From assembly GCF_004341625.1 (NCBI RefSeq), contig NZ_SLZG01000004.1, positions 310,001 through 374,000 of the forward strand: a stretch of DNA of 64,000 bases, read 5' to 3'. This document shows, piece by piece, positions 1 to 8,506 of the stretch. Below the pieces are notes generated by a model. The model worked only from the letters and a program-made list of their open reading frames with translations. It did no database searches and had not been told where the DNA came from. The DNA is from Rhizobium sp. BK376 (GTDB taxonomy: Bacteria; Pseudomonadota; Alphaproteobacteria; Rhizobiales; Rhizobiaceae). The first letter of the stretch is position 1. Each line of letters starts with the position of its first letter. Both the position numbers and the translations under genes were made by a program.

Positions 1-328
1 CCTGGCCCTTCGTCCAGTCGTCGCCGACTTCCATGCATTTCAGCAGGCTCATATGATCCATTTCACTGCCGCAGAAGCTGTGCACCGTGCCGGCGAGCTG
101 CGGAAAGCTCTTCATGTAGCCGCTCTTCTCGAAGATCTCGCGGTTCATACCCGGGGGAAAGCGAATGGCTTCCGCGCCGTCGGCGCCGCCGAACTTGTCG
201 ATCAGCCGCTCGAAGGCAACGATGACATCTTCGAACTGGCCGCTGCGGCCATAGAGACCGTCAACACCCGTGTCGATGAGAAGACCGGATTCGAAGAGGC
301 GGTCGAGAAACGAATTCTGCATATCCAT
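1..328 (-). CDS. Amino acid:[carrier protein] ligase, N-terminal part (cut by window edge)
   Basis: Only the first 109 codons are in the window. The protein begins [18 protein letters not shown] and contains [19 protein letters not shown] and [10 protein letters not shown] recognise this as the family of class II seryl-tRNA-synthetase-like enzymes that lack a tRNA-binding domain and load an amino acid onto the phosphopantetheine arm of a small carrier protein. The biochemically studied members are from Bradyrhizobium and Agrobacterium. The start lies 5 bp beyond the stop of the acyl-CoA dehydrogenase gene, and a carrier protein gene leads the operon, which matches the known neighbourhood. The catalytic motifs lie outside the window. 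The purpose of the aminoacylated carrier is unknown. Confidence 0.8.
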   Translation of the reverse strand, partial: MDMQNSFLDRLFESGLLIDTGVDGLYGRSGQFEDVIVAFERLIDKFGGADGAEAIRFPPGMNREIFEKSGYMKSFPQLAGTVHSFCGSEMDHMSLLKCMEVGDDWTKGQ

Positions 329-333
329 GGCGA

Positions 334-1533
334 TTATCCCAGAAGGCTAGTGTCTTGCTTATGGACGAGCAGCATGGTCGACGTGTTGCCGAGAATGCGG
401 TCGTTCGAGATCATCAGTTGAGCGGAATGTGCGTCGCGCAGGTGGCGACCGAGGCTGTAGGGTGTACCGTTCTTGTAGCCCATAATGCCGCAGATCAGCA
501 TGGCGTGGTTGATGATCGGCAGGATCATCTCCGACGATGCGATCTTGACGTTGTTCATGGCGACGGCAAAGGCCATCGAAGACAGCCGGTCGGCATCCGC
601 CTTGGCTTCCTCATAGACCTTCAGGCCGGCCACGACATTCGACTTGACCATCTGCAGCAGGCTGGAGACCTCAGCCAGGCGCAACGCACCGGGCGGCTGC
701 TGGCCGGGCGACTTGCGGGCCGCGGCCCGAACGAAAGCCTGGGCGCGGGCAACGGCGTCGGCCGCGATCCCGTACCATACGCCGCTCCAAAGCAGGTGCG
801 AGCTGGCCAGCATCGACTGTGCCGCGATCTCGGCAAAGGGTTTTGGTAGGATCTGTTCGGCCGGCGCTTCGCCTTTGAACAGGAAGCCGTCGGAACAGGT
901 GCCGCGCATGCCGAGCGTGTTCCACTCGACGGTGCGATCGATCGTGTACTGGTCCTTCAGGAAAACGGTCAGAACCTGGTCGGACGATGCCGCGTCAGCA
1001 TGGGCGCGCGAAGTGATCAGGATGGCATCGGCGTGTGCGCCGTAGGAGATGACGGTCGCGTCCTTTTCCAGGAAGCAGCGGCCGTCCTCGACGCGGATGG
1101 CGCAGATGCTGTTGCGCAGATTGCCGCCGATGCCGCCTTCCGTCGTGGAGGAGGCAAGCAGCAGCTGGTCGCGGGCAACGCGGCGCATGAATTCGCGATG
1201 CCAGTCGCTCGCCGCGCCATGTTCGACAAGGCTCGTCAGCTTGATGTGATGCATGGCAAAGACCATGGCGCTTGCTGCGCAGGCCTGGCCGAGGATCGAG
1301 CAGAGCTCGGCGATCTCGGTGATCGAGGTTCCCTCGCCGCCCAATTCCGATGCGATCTGGATCGACAGGAGCCTTTCCGCGCGCATGGCGTCGACCGCCT
1401 CGCGCGGAAACCGACCGTCGGCATCGACGGCGTCAGCATGTTTGGCCGCGATCGCTGCGACGCGCGCGGCACGGGTCGACAAGTCGTCCCTGGACGACCC
1501 GTTGTCCTCGGCCATCGTCATCGCGACGCTCAT
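334..1533 (-). CDS. Acyl-CoA dehydrogenase family flavoprotein of the carrier-protein operon
   Basis: This 399-residue protein has the usual acyl-CoA dehydrogenase length and fold signals: an alpha-helical N-terminal third ([19 protein letters not shown]), a middle beta domain ([26 protein letters not shown]) and a helical C-terminal part ([20 protein letters not shown]) like the FAD/CoA-handling end of the family. Its ATG overlaps the stop of the upstream carrier-protein gene (ATGA), and the aminoacyl ligase follows 5 bp after its stop. The three genes are therefore almost certainly co-transcribed. I infer that it acts on an acyl or aminoacyl group bound to the carrier protein rather than on a fatty acyl-CoA. 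The substrate is not known. Confidence 0.8.
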   Translation of the reverse strand: MSVAMTMAEDNGSSRDDLSTRAARVAAIAAKHADAVDADGRFPREAVDAMRAERLLSIQIASELGGEGTSITEIAELCSILGQACAASAMVFAMHHIKLTSLVEHGAASDWHREFMRRVARDQLLLASSTTEGGIGGNLRNSICAIRVEDGRCFLEKDATVISYGAHADAILITSRAHADAASSDQVLTVFLKDQYTIDRTVEWNTLGMRGTCSDGFLFKGEAPAEQILPKPFAEIAAQSMLASSHLLWSGVWYGIAADAVARAQAFVRAAARKSPGQQPPGALRLAEVSSLLQMVKSNVVAGLKVYEEAKADADRLSSMAFAVAMNNVKIASSEMILPIINHAMLICGIMGYKNGTPYSLGRHLRDAHSAQLMISNDRILGNTSTMLLVHKQDTSLLG

Positions 1534-1784
1534 CAGGCGACCTTTCTGGAATTCAGGATCAGGTCCACCGTTTTTTCGATGGCAGCGATGCTGGCAAAGG
1601 ATTTGCGGTTCAGCAGATTGTCCGGAAACTCGATGTCGAAGGCTTCCTCGATGCCGAGCATCAGCTGGACGGACGCAAAGGAGGAAAGTCCGGTTGCATA
1701 AAGATCCGCATCGTCAGCGATCTGGTCGACCGCGACAGGCAGGCCGCCAAACTTTACCAACAGTTCGCGAATGGTCTCATTCAT
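1533..1784 (-). CDS. Acyl carrier protein of the aminoacyl ligase operon
   Basis: An 83-residue acidic carrier protein. The phosphopantetheine site lies in LYATGLSSFASVQ, with Ser35 at the position of the DSL serine and Ser replacing the usual Asp before it. The following helix, LGIEEAFDIEFPDNLL, is typical of carrier proteins. A frame extends upstream to 1844, but the ATG at 1784 has a GGAGG ribosome site about 8 bp upstream and gives the normal family length, so I use it. It is the first gene of a three-gene operon and is the expected acceptor for the downstream amino acid:carrier-protein ligase. It is probably not the fatty-acid AcpP, which has a different sequence. Confidence 0.85.
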   Translation of the reverse strand: MNETIRELLVKFGGLPVAVDQIADDADLYATGLSSFASVQLMLGIEEAFDIEFPDNLLNRKSFASIAAIEKTVDLILNSRKVA

Positions 1785-2138
1785 CCCGTCATCCTCCGAC
1801 AATCCAAGGCAGGAAATCTCACAAAGGGCGTAACAGCCCGCCATATTCTGAGTTGTCTTTTAGCGACGAAAACAGAAAATTCCGCTAAATGTCTTAGTTA
1901 AATATGGATAAGAGATTCAGGGCTAATTTTAGCAATGCGTACCATGAGGAAGCATTAGAACTTTCAATAATATACTGAAAGAGCTTTGTTTTTAGAATAT
2001 GCGCCGAGGCTTTTGCAAGCTGCGCGGCAGAAGGGGAGACCACCCCATTCGCGGCCCGGTCGAAAAAATATAAGCAGAGCTTAGTTTTATTCCGGAGCGA
2101 CCTAAAGCCATAGGTTGTCTAAGGAAAGCGCTCGTCGA
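1785..2138. other. AT-rich intergenic region upstream of the carrier-protein operon
   Basis: This 354-bp stretch separates the start of the carrier-protein gene from the end of epmB, both on the minus strand. It is clearly richer in A and T than the flanking genes and must hold the carrier-protein operon promoter. I see no gene, no convincing terminator and no long repeat in it. Confidence 0.5.
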
Positions 2139-3191
2139 TTATTCGTGCGGGGGATAGATATGCTCAGCGCCGCGATAATCGGAAACGGAATAGCAGCCTT
2201 CGGCAACCTCGCGGACGGCGCTCTCGCCGATGACGGCCTTGCCGTGGCCGCCAGGGATATCGAGGATATAGGTGGGCTGGCACAGACCGGAGATGCGGCC
2301 GCGCAAGCTTGCGACGAGTGCCTGGCCCTCCGCAATCGTCAGGCGGAAATGGCTGGTTCCCGGTGCGAGATCTGGATGATGCAGGTAATAGGGCTTGATC
2401 CGCGCCTCGACGAAGGCCCGCATCAGTGCTGCCAGCACATCGACATCGTCATTGACGCCCTTGAGCAATACCGACTGGCTGAGCATGACGATGCCGGCAT
2501 CCACCAATCTGCCGCAGGCGGAGCGTGCCTCGTCGGTCAGCTCGCGCGGATGATTGGCATGCAGCGCCACATAGACCGACTTGCCGCTCGCCTTCAAAGC
2601 CGCGATCAGCGCGGTATCGATCTTCTGCGGATCAACGACCGGCACGCGCGTGTGGAAACGGACGATCTTCACATGATCGATCGCAGCCAGCCTTAGCATG
2701 ATCTCTTCGAGCCGCCGCGGCGACAGGATCAGCGGATCGCCGCCGGTGAGGATGACTTCCCATATTTCGGAGTGAGCGCGGATATAGTCGAGCGCGCCGT
2801 CCAATGCATCCGCATCGAGCGTGCCCAGCCCCTGCGGCCCGACCATCTCGCGGCGAAAGCAAAACCGACAATAGACCGGGCAGACATGGACGGCCTTGAG
2901 CAAGACGCGATCGGGGTAGCGATGCACAATCCCCTCGACCGGACTATGCGCATGATCGCCGATCGGATCGGCCCGCTCTTCCGGCGCCAAAACGAGTTCG
3001 GCAGCGTCGGGCACGAATTGCCGGGCGATTGGGTCTTCCGGATCGGCCCGATCGATCAGTTTTGAAACCGTGGGCGTCAGCGCAACCGCGTAGCGCGATG
3101 CGACGGCCTCCAGTGCGGCAACGTCGCGCCCCTCGAGCAGGCCGGCCTTGTCAAGATCGTCGACGGATTTGATCGGACGGATGACGTTCAC
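2139..3191 (-). CDS. epmB: EF-P beta-lysylation protein EpmB (lysine 2,3-aminomutase-like radical SAM enzyme)
   Basis: EpmB converts (S)-alpha-lysine to (R)-beta-lysine, which EpmA then attaches to elongation factor P. The 350-residue protein carries the radical-SAM cluster motif CPVYCRFC (Cys104, Cys108, Cys111), a TGGDPL glycine-rich SAM-binding segment, and the KAM-family PLP-binding region near the C terminus. I place the start at a GTG at 3191, because that codon overlaps the epmA stop as GTGA. A frame extending to 3218 would run further into epmA and start MGARCGVWF, unlike the family. It is translationally coupled to epmA, and efp is divergent from the pair. Confidence 0.93.
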   Translation of the reverse strand: MNVIRPIKSVDDLDKAGLLEGRDVAALEAVASRYAVALTPTVSKLIDRADPEDPIARQFVPDAAELVLAPEERADPIGDHAHSPVEGIVHRYPDRVLLKAVHVCPVYCRFCFRREMVGPQGLGTLDADALDGALDYIRAHSEIWEVILTGGDPLILSPRRLEEIMLRLAAIDHVKIVRFHTRVPVVDPQKIDTALIAALKASGKSVYVALHANHPRELTDEARSACGRLVDAGIVMLSQSVLLKGVNDDVDVLAALMRAFVEARIKPYYLHHPDLAPGTSHFRLTIAEGQALVASLRGRISGLCQPTYILDIPGGHGKAVIGESAVREVAEGCYSVSDYRGAEHIYPPHE

Positions 3192-4252
3192 GAACCATAC
3201 TCCGCAACGGGCGCCCACAGCACCTGGTCGATCCGGGAGGCGCCTGTCGCCAGTATGACAAGCCGATCGAAACCGAGCGCGATACCGCTGGCCTCGGGCA
3301 TGATCTCAAGCGCGTTCAGGAAATCCTCGTCGATCGGATAGGTCTCGCCGTAGATTCGCGCCTTCTCCGCCATCTCGATCTCGAACCGCCGGCGCTGCTC
3401 GGCGGGATTGGTGAGCTCGCCGAAACCATTGGCAAGCTCGACCCCGCAGGCATAGAGCTCGAAGCGCTCAGCCACGCGCGGATCGCGCGCCGAGGGACGG
3501 GCAAGCGCCGCCTCGGATACCGGATATTCATCGAGGATCGTCGCCTTCCCGAAGCCGAGATTGGGCTCGATCTTTTCCACCAGCGCACGGCTGAAGAGAT
3601 CGGCCCAATGATCGTCCTCCGCAACGCGCAGGCCCGCGCGTTTAATTTCCGAGGCGAGATGCGGGCGGTCCGTCGAGCCATCCGCGGCAACCGATGAAAG
3701 CAGGTCGATGCCGGCATAGCGATCGAAAGCCTCGGCGACACTGATCCGGTCGATACCTGAAAACGGATCGACGACGTGGCCGCGATAGGTCAGCACCTTC
3801 GCCTTCATCGTTTCCGCAGCTAGGGCCAGGATGCGCATGCAATCCATCATCAGGCTCTCGTAGCTCTCGCCGGCGCGATACCATTCGAGCATGGTGAACT
3901 CCGGATGGTGCAGCGGCCCGCGCTCGCGATTGCGATAGACATGGGCAAAGCAGGCGATGCGCTGCTCGCCGGCGGCCAGCAGCTTCTTACAGGCAAATTC
4001 CGGCGATGTGTGCAGATAGAAGGGTGCGGCCTGTCCATCCGTCGTCAGAGCCTCGGTCGCAAAAGCATGCAGATGCGCCTCGTTGCCGGGGGAGACCTGC
4101 AGCGTCGCCGTATCCACCTCGATGAAGTCCTCGCGCGCGTAATAACCACGCAGCGCTGCTTGGATCGCATTGCGCCCGATGAGGAAGGGGCGCCGATCCG
4201 CATGGACAGATGGGGTCCACCAGGGTGAGGCGCCTGCGCTCGTTGCCTTCAT
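3188..4252 (-). CDS. epmA: EF-P lysine lysyltransferase EpmA (PoxA/GenX, LysRS-like)
   Basis: EpmA is a truncated class II lysyl-tRNA synthetase paralogue that activates beta-lysine with ATP and transfers it to Lys34 of EF-P. The 354-residue product shows class II motifs: motif 2 as [26 protein letters not shown], and motif 3 near the C terminus in [14 protein letters not shown]. It lacks the N-terminal anticodon-binding OB domain of a true LysRS. It starts 151 bp from divergent efp and overlaps epmB by the GTGA junction. All three components lie within 3 kb, which strongly supports the call. Confidence 0.94.
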   Translation of the reverse strand: MKATSAGASPWWTPSVHADRRPFLIGRNAIQAALRGYYAREDFIEVDTATLQVSPGNEAHLHAFATEALTTDGQAAPFYLHTSPEFACKKLLAAGEQRIACFAHVYRNRERGPLHHPEFTMLEWYRAGESYESLMMDCMRILALAAETMKAKVLTYRGHVVDPFSGIDRISVAEAFDRYAGIDLLSSVAADGSTDRPHLASEIKRAGLRVAEDDHWADLFSRALVEKIEPNLGFGKATILDEYPVSEAALARPSARDPRVAERFELYACGVELANGFGELTNPAEQRRRFEIEMAEKARIYGETYPIDEDFLNALEIMPEASGIALGFDRLVILATGASRIDQVLWAPVAEYGS

Positions 4253-4403
4253 TGCAAGCTTTCTTCGAGGGATCGGCCGGGATGGGGGTGGCTATTTCCC
4301 CGATTTTAGGTTAGTTGCGCCCCCAAGAAAACATCACAGACGTCTTGAGGAATATTTTCGACTGTCCTCTACGACGCAAGAAGCAGAGTTACAAGGAAGT
4401 CTT

Positions 4404-4973
4404 ATGGTCAAGGTCATCGCCTCTTCCGTCCGCAAGGGCAACGTTCTCGACGTGGACGGCAAGCTCTACGTCGTTCTTACCGCCGCAAACTTCCATCCCG
4501 GCAAGGGCACTCCGGTGACACAGGTCGACATGCGCCGCATCGTCGATGGCGTGAAGGTTTCCGAGCGCTGGCGCACGACAGAGCAAGTCGAGCGCGCCTT
4601 CGTCGAAGACGTCAGCTTCCAGTACCTCTATGAAGACGGCGAAGGCTTCCACTTCATGAACCCGGCCACCTACGATCAGGTCGTCGTCGACGTGGAAACC
4701 ATGGGCGACCAGAAGGCCTACCTGCAGGAAGGCATGTCCTGCATCCTTTCGATCCACGAAGGCATCCCGCTGGCGCTCGAACTGCCGCGCCATGTGACGC
4801 TCGAGATCATGGAGACCGAGCCGGTCGTGAAGGGTCAGACGGCATCGTCTTCGTACAAGCCGGCGATCCTGTCGAACGGCGTCCGCACCATGGTTCCGCC
4901 GCACGTCAGCGCCGGTGTCCGCGTCGTCATCGCAACGGAAGACAATTCCTACGTCGAGCGCGCCAAGGACTGA
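4404..4973 (+). CDS. efp: Translation elongation factor P
   Basis: EF-P binds between the P and E sites and relieves ribosome stalling at polyproline stretches. The 189-residue protein has the standard length and three-domain sequence. The loop NFHPGKGTP places Lys34 exactly at the residue beta-lysylated in E. coli. The C-terminal [13 protein letters not shown] segment matches the family. The ATG at 4404 has an AAGGAAG ribosome site 5 bp upstream; an open frame extends to 4170 but overlaps divergent epmA and is not used. The modifying enzymes EpmA and EpmB are next door, so the E. coli-type modification is expected. The hydroxylase EpmC is not seen here. Confidence 0.97.
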   Translation: MVKVIASSVRKGNVLDVDGKLYVVLTAANFHPGKGTPVTQVDMRRIVDGVKVSERWRTTEQVERAFVEDVSFQYLYEDGEGFHFMNPATYDQVVVDVETMGDQKAYLQEGMSCILSIHEGIPLALELPRHVTLEIMETEPVVKGQTASSSYKPAILSNGVRTMVPPHVSAGVRVVIATEDNSYVERAKD

Positions 4974-4996
4974 GTTCGGTCCCAGCCGATAAAATC

Positions 4997-5035
4997 AAAA
5001 CGCCTCGGATGTTGCCATCCGGGGCGTTTTCTTTT
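4997..5035 (+). terminator. Rho-independent terminator of efp
   Basis: Arms AACGCC-CGGATG and CATCCG-GGCGTT pair around a short TTGC-type loop and are followed by TTTTCTTTT. The hairpin sits 24 bp after the efp stop. Confidence 0.85.
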
Positions 5036-5065
5036 GCAATCTCTGACAGGCGTTTCTGTCGATCG

Positions 5066-6958
5066 CTATCGCCGCGGCATCTTCGCACCGCCAATGGCGA
5101 CGGGCTCGTGGAAACTTCTTCTCCTCGCCGCCGCAGTGGGCGTAATCGCGGCCGAGGGCCTGCTGCGAGCGGCAGCGCCCACAACCGGTGGCACCAGCGC
5201 CTGCAGATGCAGGACCCGCGGGGACAGCACTTCCAGATAGGCTTCGGACCGGCCGATATAGACCATGGTCGTATCCTTCAGGTCAGCCAGTCCCTTAACC
5301 AGCCTTTCCTGGATATCGGGCTCCAGCCCTTCCAGCGTTTCGTCCAGCACGATCCAGCTCGGTTTTGCAAGCATGGCATGGGCGAAGCCAACGGCTTTCT
5401 GCTCGTCGGTATCCAGCATCCGATCCCACCGCGCCTTGGTATCGAGCTTTCCCTTCAATCGTCCGAGGCCCACCTTATCAAGTGCTGCTTCGAGCTCCTC
5501 ATCCTTATAGAGGGTGGCGTCTTCGGGGAAGGACAGGGCTTCTCTCAAGGTGCTGCCCGCCACATAGGCCGTATGCGGAATGAACAGCATCTTCTCCATG
5601 GGCGGCAGGTCGATCTCGCCCTTGCCGCAATGCCATTCCCCTGCAAGCGACTGGAACAGCAGCTTGCGGTTCACGCCGTGATCACCGTTGACCATGACGC
5701 GCTCGCCCGCCGCAATGGTGACTGTGCCTTCCCGGATGCGGAAGCCGTTTTCCACGAGATCGTCTGTTGTCTTCGTGGAAATCTCCAGATCCTTGAGCGT
5801 CAGCGAATTGTCCGACGACTGCTGGATGGCGATCGTGTTCGGCATATTGGCATTGCCCTGATCCATATCGAGCACGGCCTGCCGGAAATCCGTGACACGC
5901 ATCAGCGTCGCCCGCCATTCTGCGATCGGACCGAAGTTTGCGACATACCAGCGCAATGCCGTATTGACCTGGTTGAAGGCGCCGACGGCAACCATCAGCT
6001 GGCCGAGCGTAAGGCCGCCGGAGAAATAGGCGGGTGCAGCCACCAGGATCGGGATGACGAGAACCATCCAGCCATAGCTCGCCGAAACCCAGGTCAGGTT
6101 CGTGTTGGCAATCGCCAACTGGCGGATGATCGCTAGGACCGCGGAAATATCGACATTGATGCGCCGGCGCTCGTTTTCCTCACCGCCTGCGATCGTGATC
6201 GCCGACATGTGCTCGCTGGCATGCATCAGCGAAAAACGAAGCTCGGCCTCTTTGGAATAGCGTTCGGCATTGAGCCTCACCAGCTTGCGGCCGACGACCT
6301 GGCTCAGGAAGGAGGCCGAAGCGGCGTAGAGGATTGCCGCCCAGACCATGTAGCCCGGGATGGAGAAGCTGCTCTTGCCGAAATGGAAGATGAAACCGGA
6401 AGAGAGCTGCCAGAGGACGCCGATGAAGCTGATGAGGAGAATGGTGGACTGCACCAGCCCGATCGCCAGGCTCGTCGAGCTTTCGGCGAGATTGCGCGCA
6501 TCTTCATGCAGCCGCTGGTCGGGGTTGACACCGATCAGCCCGGACGAACTCAAACGCAGCGCGCGCTTCTTCTGGAGCCACTGGTCGACGAGGTCGCGGG
6601 CAAGGCCCTCGCGCATGTAGAGCGCGGCCATCAGGTTGAACCAGGCTTGAATGACGTTGAGAACCAGCAGCGAGCCGGCAATTATGCCGAAAACACCGAG
6701 CTGGTGGAAGAATGCCGGCAGGTCACGCCGGGCGAGGGAATCGTAGAACGGGGCATTCCACTCGTTTAGCATGACCTGAACGTAGGCAGTGATGAAAATG
6801 ACGGCAAACAGGGCAACGACGATCAGTATAAGCTTGACCCGCACACTGGAACTCCAGAAGGCGGAAAACATCATCCTCAGTCGATCGAGGGTGCTCAACT
6901 CATATCCGACGCGATCATCCCCCTGGATACTTGGCTTGGCTTGGGTATCAACGGCCAT
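5066..6958 (-). CDS. YddA/SbmA-like ABC transporter, permease fused to a degenerate ATPase domain
   Basis: This 630-residue protein has an N-terminal SbmA/BacA-like membrane domain, with hydrophobic segments near residues 43-62, 88-110, 165-185, 203-222 and 296-312. A C-terminal ABC domain follows, in the YddA family of cobalamin/peptide-type transporters. The ABC domain is decayed: Walker A reads GDHGVNRKLL (about 425-434) with no GK[ST], the signature reads LDTDEQKAVGF, and the H-loop histidine is absent (YIGRSEAY). Walker B still ends in LDE. I use the ATG at 6958, which has AGGGAAG upstream, not the GTG at 6964. The substrate is unknown; a proton-driven or regulatory role is possible. Confidence 0.8.
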   Translation of the reverse strand: MAVDTQAKPSIQGDDRVGYELSTLDRLRMMFSAFWSSSVRVKLILIVVALFAVIFITAYVQVMLNEWNAPFYDSLARRDLPAFFHQLGVFGIIAGSLLVLNVIQAWFNLMAALYMREGLARDLVDQWLQKKRALRLSSSGLIGVNPDQRLHEDARNLAESSTSLAIGLVQSTILLISFIGVLWQLSSGFIFHFGKSSFSIPGYMVWAAILYAASASFLSQVVGRKLVRLNAERYSKEAELRFSLMHASEHMSAITIAGGEENERRRINVDISAVLAIIRQLAIANTNLTWVSASYGWMVLVIPILVAAPAYFSGGLTLGQLMVAVGAFNQVNTALRWYVANFGPIAEWRATLMRVTDFRQAVLDMDQGNANMPNTIAIQQSSDNSLTLKDLEISTKTTDDLVENGFRIREGTVTIAAGERVMVNGDHGVNRKLLFQSLAGEWHCGKGEIDLPPMEKMLFIPHTAYVAGSTLREALSFPEDATLYKDEELEAALDKVGLGRLKGKLDTKARWDRMLDTDEQKAVGFAHAMLAKPSWIVLDETLEGLEPDIQERLVKGLADLKDTTMVYIGRSEAYLEVLSPRVLHLQALVPPVVGAAARSRPSAAITPTAAARRRSFHEPVAIGGAKMPRR

Positions 6959-7386
6959 CAACACTTCCCTGCAATACTCATCCCCTCAGATAGTCATGGC
7001 CGTCACGCATGTCCATCCATGCGACACAGGAACGCTCGTAGCGCCAGCGATCCAGCCCTTGACCGCCTCCTCCTTCATCAAATGTGCGCCTCAAACCTTT
7101 AGGAAGTCTTCCAAACCGGTTCAGGACACAGGCCGGCACTTTCGCCGGTCTTTGGCTTCATCCGTTCCAGGTCAAGGTCGCCCCCCGACTTTGGCCCAAA
7201 GCCTTCCTCGAATACGCGAAGGGTATTTTACCGATCGCGAACCAACAACACCTGCTACTATAACCGAAAAGCTCGGCGATGGGAGACTTTCTCTCCCCTC
7301 AAAAATGCTTACTCCCGTAAGGGAAAGCACTAGCCTCTTTCTCCAGCCGACCGGGAAACAGGTTACATGAGCCAGCGAATCCCCTG
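6959..7386. other. Divergent intergenic region before metA
   Basis: About 430 bp lie between the ABC gene start and the metA promoter. A small hairpin (GGGAGA/TCTCCC, near 7280-7296) is the only clear structure. I see no gene or tRNA. A weak open frame crossing the region has no ribosome site or recognisable product. Confidence 0.4.
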
Positions 7387-7415
7387 TTGATTCGTGGCCC
7401 AGTCGGCGTTATCTA
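7387..7415 (+). promoter_or_regulatory. Putative sigma-70 promoter of metA
   Basis: TTGATT at 7387-7392 and TATCTA at 7410-7415 are separated by 17 bp. The predicted start of transcription falls at about 7421-7423, exactly at the first base of the SAM-II riboswitch, which supports the assignment. Confidence 0.55.
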
Positions 7416-7422
7416 TTGTTTT

Positions 7423-7475
7423 CCGTGGTGATTTGGCCGGCCGGCTTGCAGCCACGTTAAAAAATTCGCTAAAGG
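7423..7475 (+). ncRNA. SAM-II riboswitch (metA element)
   Basis: The sequence matches the conserved SAM-II pattern of alphaproteobacteria. It has CGTGGTGATTTG at the 5' side, CGGCTTGCAGCCACG closing the stem, and then TTAAA and CGCTAAAG, which supply the pseudoknot strand. The CGTGG/CCACG arms pair perfectly. It lies 68 bp upstream of metA, the classic target, and begins at the predicted transcription start. Binding of S-adenosylmethionine is expected to lower metA expression. Confidence 0.95.
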
Positions 7476-7489
7476 GCCGCGCGTGCGGA

Positions 7490-7527
7490 CCGGTAGCGAT
7501 TCTTGATCGCCGCCGGTTTTTTATTTT
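7490..7527 (+). terminator. Intrinsic terminator/attenuator between the SAM-II riboswitch and metA
   Basis: CCGG-TAGCGAT and ATCGC-CG-CCGG form a hairpin, followed by TTTTTTTATTTT. It lies 15 bp after the riboswitch and ends 15 bp before the metA ATG. That position suggests the riboswitch acts at least partly on transcription. A short alternative stem (CCGC/GCGG, 7477-7488) lies between them. Confidence 0.75.
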
Positions 7528-7542
7528 GTCGAGTGTTGCACA

Positions 7543-8469
7543 ATGCCCATAAAGATCCCCGATACGCTGCCCGCTTTCGAAACGCTCCAGAACGAGGGCG
7601 TCAGGGTAATGACTGAAACGGTGGCGTTCCGTCAGGACATTCGCCCGTTGCAGATCGGGCTGCTCAATCTCATGCCGAACAAGATCAAGACCGAGGTACA
7701 GATGGCGCGCCTCGTCGGCGCCTCGCCGCTGCAGGTCGAGCTGTCGCTGATCCGTGTCGGCGCCCACAAGGCAAAGAATACCTCGGAAGAACACCTGCTC
7801 GCCTTTTACCAGACCTGGGAAGAGGTGAAGCACCGCAAATTCGACGGCTTCATCATCACCGGCGCACCGATCGAGCTGCTGGACTATGAAGACGTGACCT
7901 ATTGGAACGAGATGCAACAGATTTTCGAATGGACCGAGACCAACGTCCATTCGACCATGAACGTCTGCTGGGGCGCGATGGCGGCGATCTACCATTTCCA
8001 CAAGGTGCCGAAATATACGCTGAAGGAAAAGGCCTTCGGGGTCTACCGCCACCAGAACCTGAAGCCGTCCTCCGTCTATCTCAACGGCTTTTCCGATGAT
8101 TTCGCCGTTCCGGTCTCGCGCTGGACAGAAGTTCGCCGCACCGATATCGAGAAGGTGCCCGGCCTTCAGATCCTGATGGAGTCGCCTGAAATGGGCGTTT
8201 GTCTCGTCCAGGAGCAGGCCTGCAACCGGCTCTACATGTTCAACCATGTCGAATATGACTCGACCTCGCTGGCCGACGAATATTTCCGCGACGTCAATGC
8301 CGGCGTGCCGATCAAGATGCCGCACAACTATTTTCCGCACAACGATCCCGAGATCGCCCCGCAGAACCGCTGGCGCAGCCATGCCCACCTGCTCTTCGGC
8401 AACTGGATCAACGAGATCTACCAGACGACCTCTTACGATATCGAGAAAATCGGCAACGACCGGTCCTGA
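7543..8469 (+). CDS. metA: Homoserine O-acyltransferase MetA, predicted acetyl-type
   Basis: MetA acylates homoserine in the first committed step of methionine synthesis. The 308-residue protein has Cys142 (MNVCWGAMA) as the acyl-enzyme nucleophile. The specificity residue is Glu111 ([10 protein letters not shown]). In characterised MetA proteins Glu at 111 favours acetyl-CoA, as in Bacillus cereus, while Gly favours succinyl-CoA, as in E. coli. I therefore predict homoserine O-acetyltransferase activity despite the usual succinyltransferase label. The ribosome site is weak (GAG 9 bp upstream) and follows directly on a terminator-like hairpin and the SAM-II riboswitch. Confidence 0.95.
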   Translation: MPIKIPDTLPAFETLQNEGVRVMTETVAFRQDIRPLQIGLLNLMPNKIKTEVQMARLVGASPLQVELSLIRVGAHKAKNTSEEHLLAFYQTWEEVKHRKFDGFIITGAPIELLDYEDVTYWNEMQQIFEWTETNVHSTMNVCWGAMAAIYHFHKVPKYTLKEKAFGVYRHQNLKPSSVYLNGFSDDFAVPVSRWTEVRRTDIEKVPGLQILMESPEMGVCLVQEQACNRLYMFNHVEYDSTSLADEYFRDVNAGVPIKMPHNYFPHNDPEIAPQNRWRSHAHLLFGNWINEIYQTTSYDIEKIGNDRS

Positions 8470-8506
8470 TGCTATCAGGCGACCCCAGGGGTAGCGCAAA
8501 CAGGCG

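Noticed and set aside
334..1844. Fatty-acid beta-oxidation gene group
   Set aside because: The acyl-CoA dehydrogenase is coupled to a carrier protein and an aminoacyl ligase, not to enoyl-CoA hydratase or thiolase genes.
7363..8499. 378-codon open frame on the minus strand
   Set aside because: Antisense to metA and its riboswitch; composition is that of a shadow frame.
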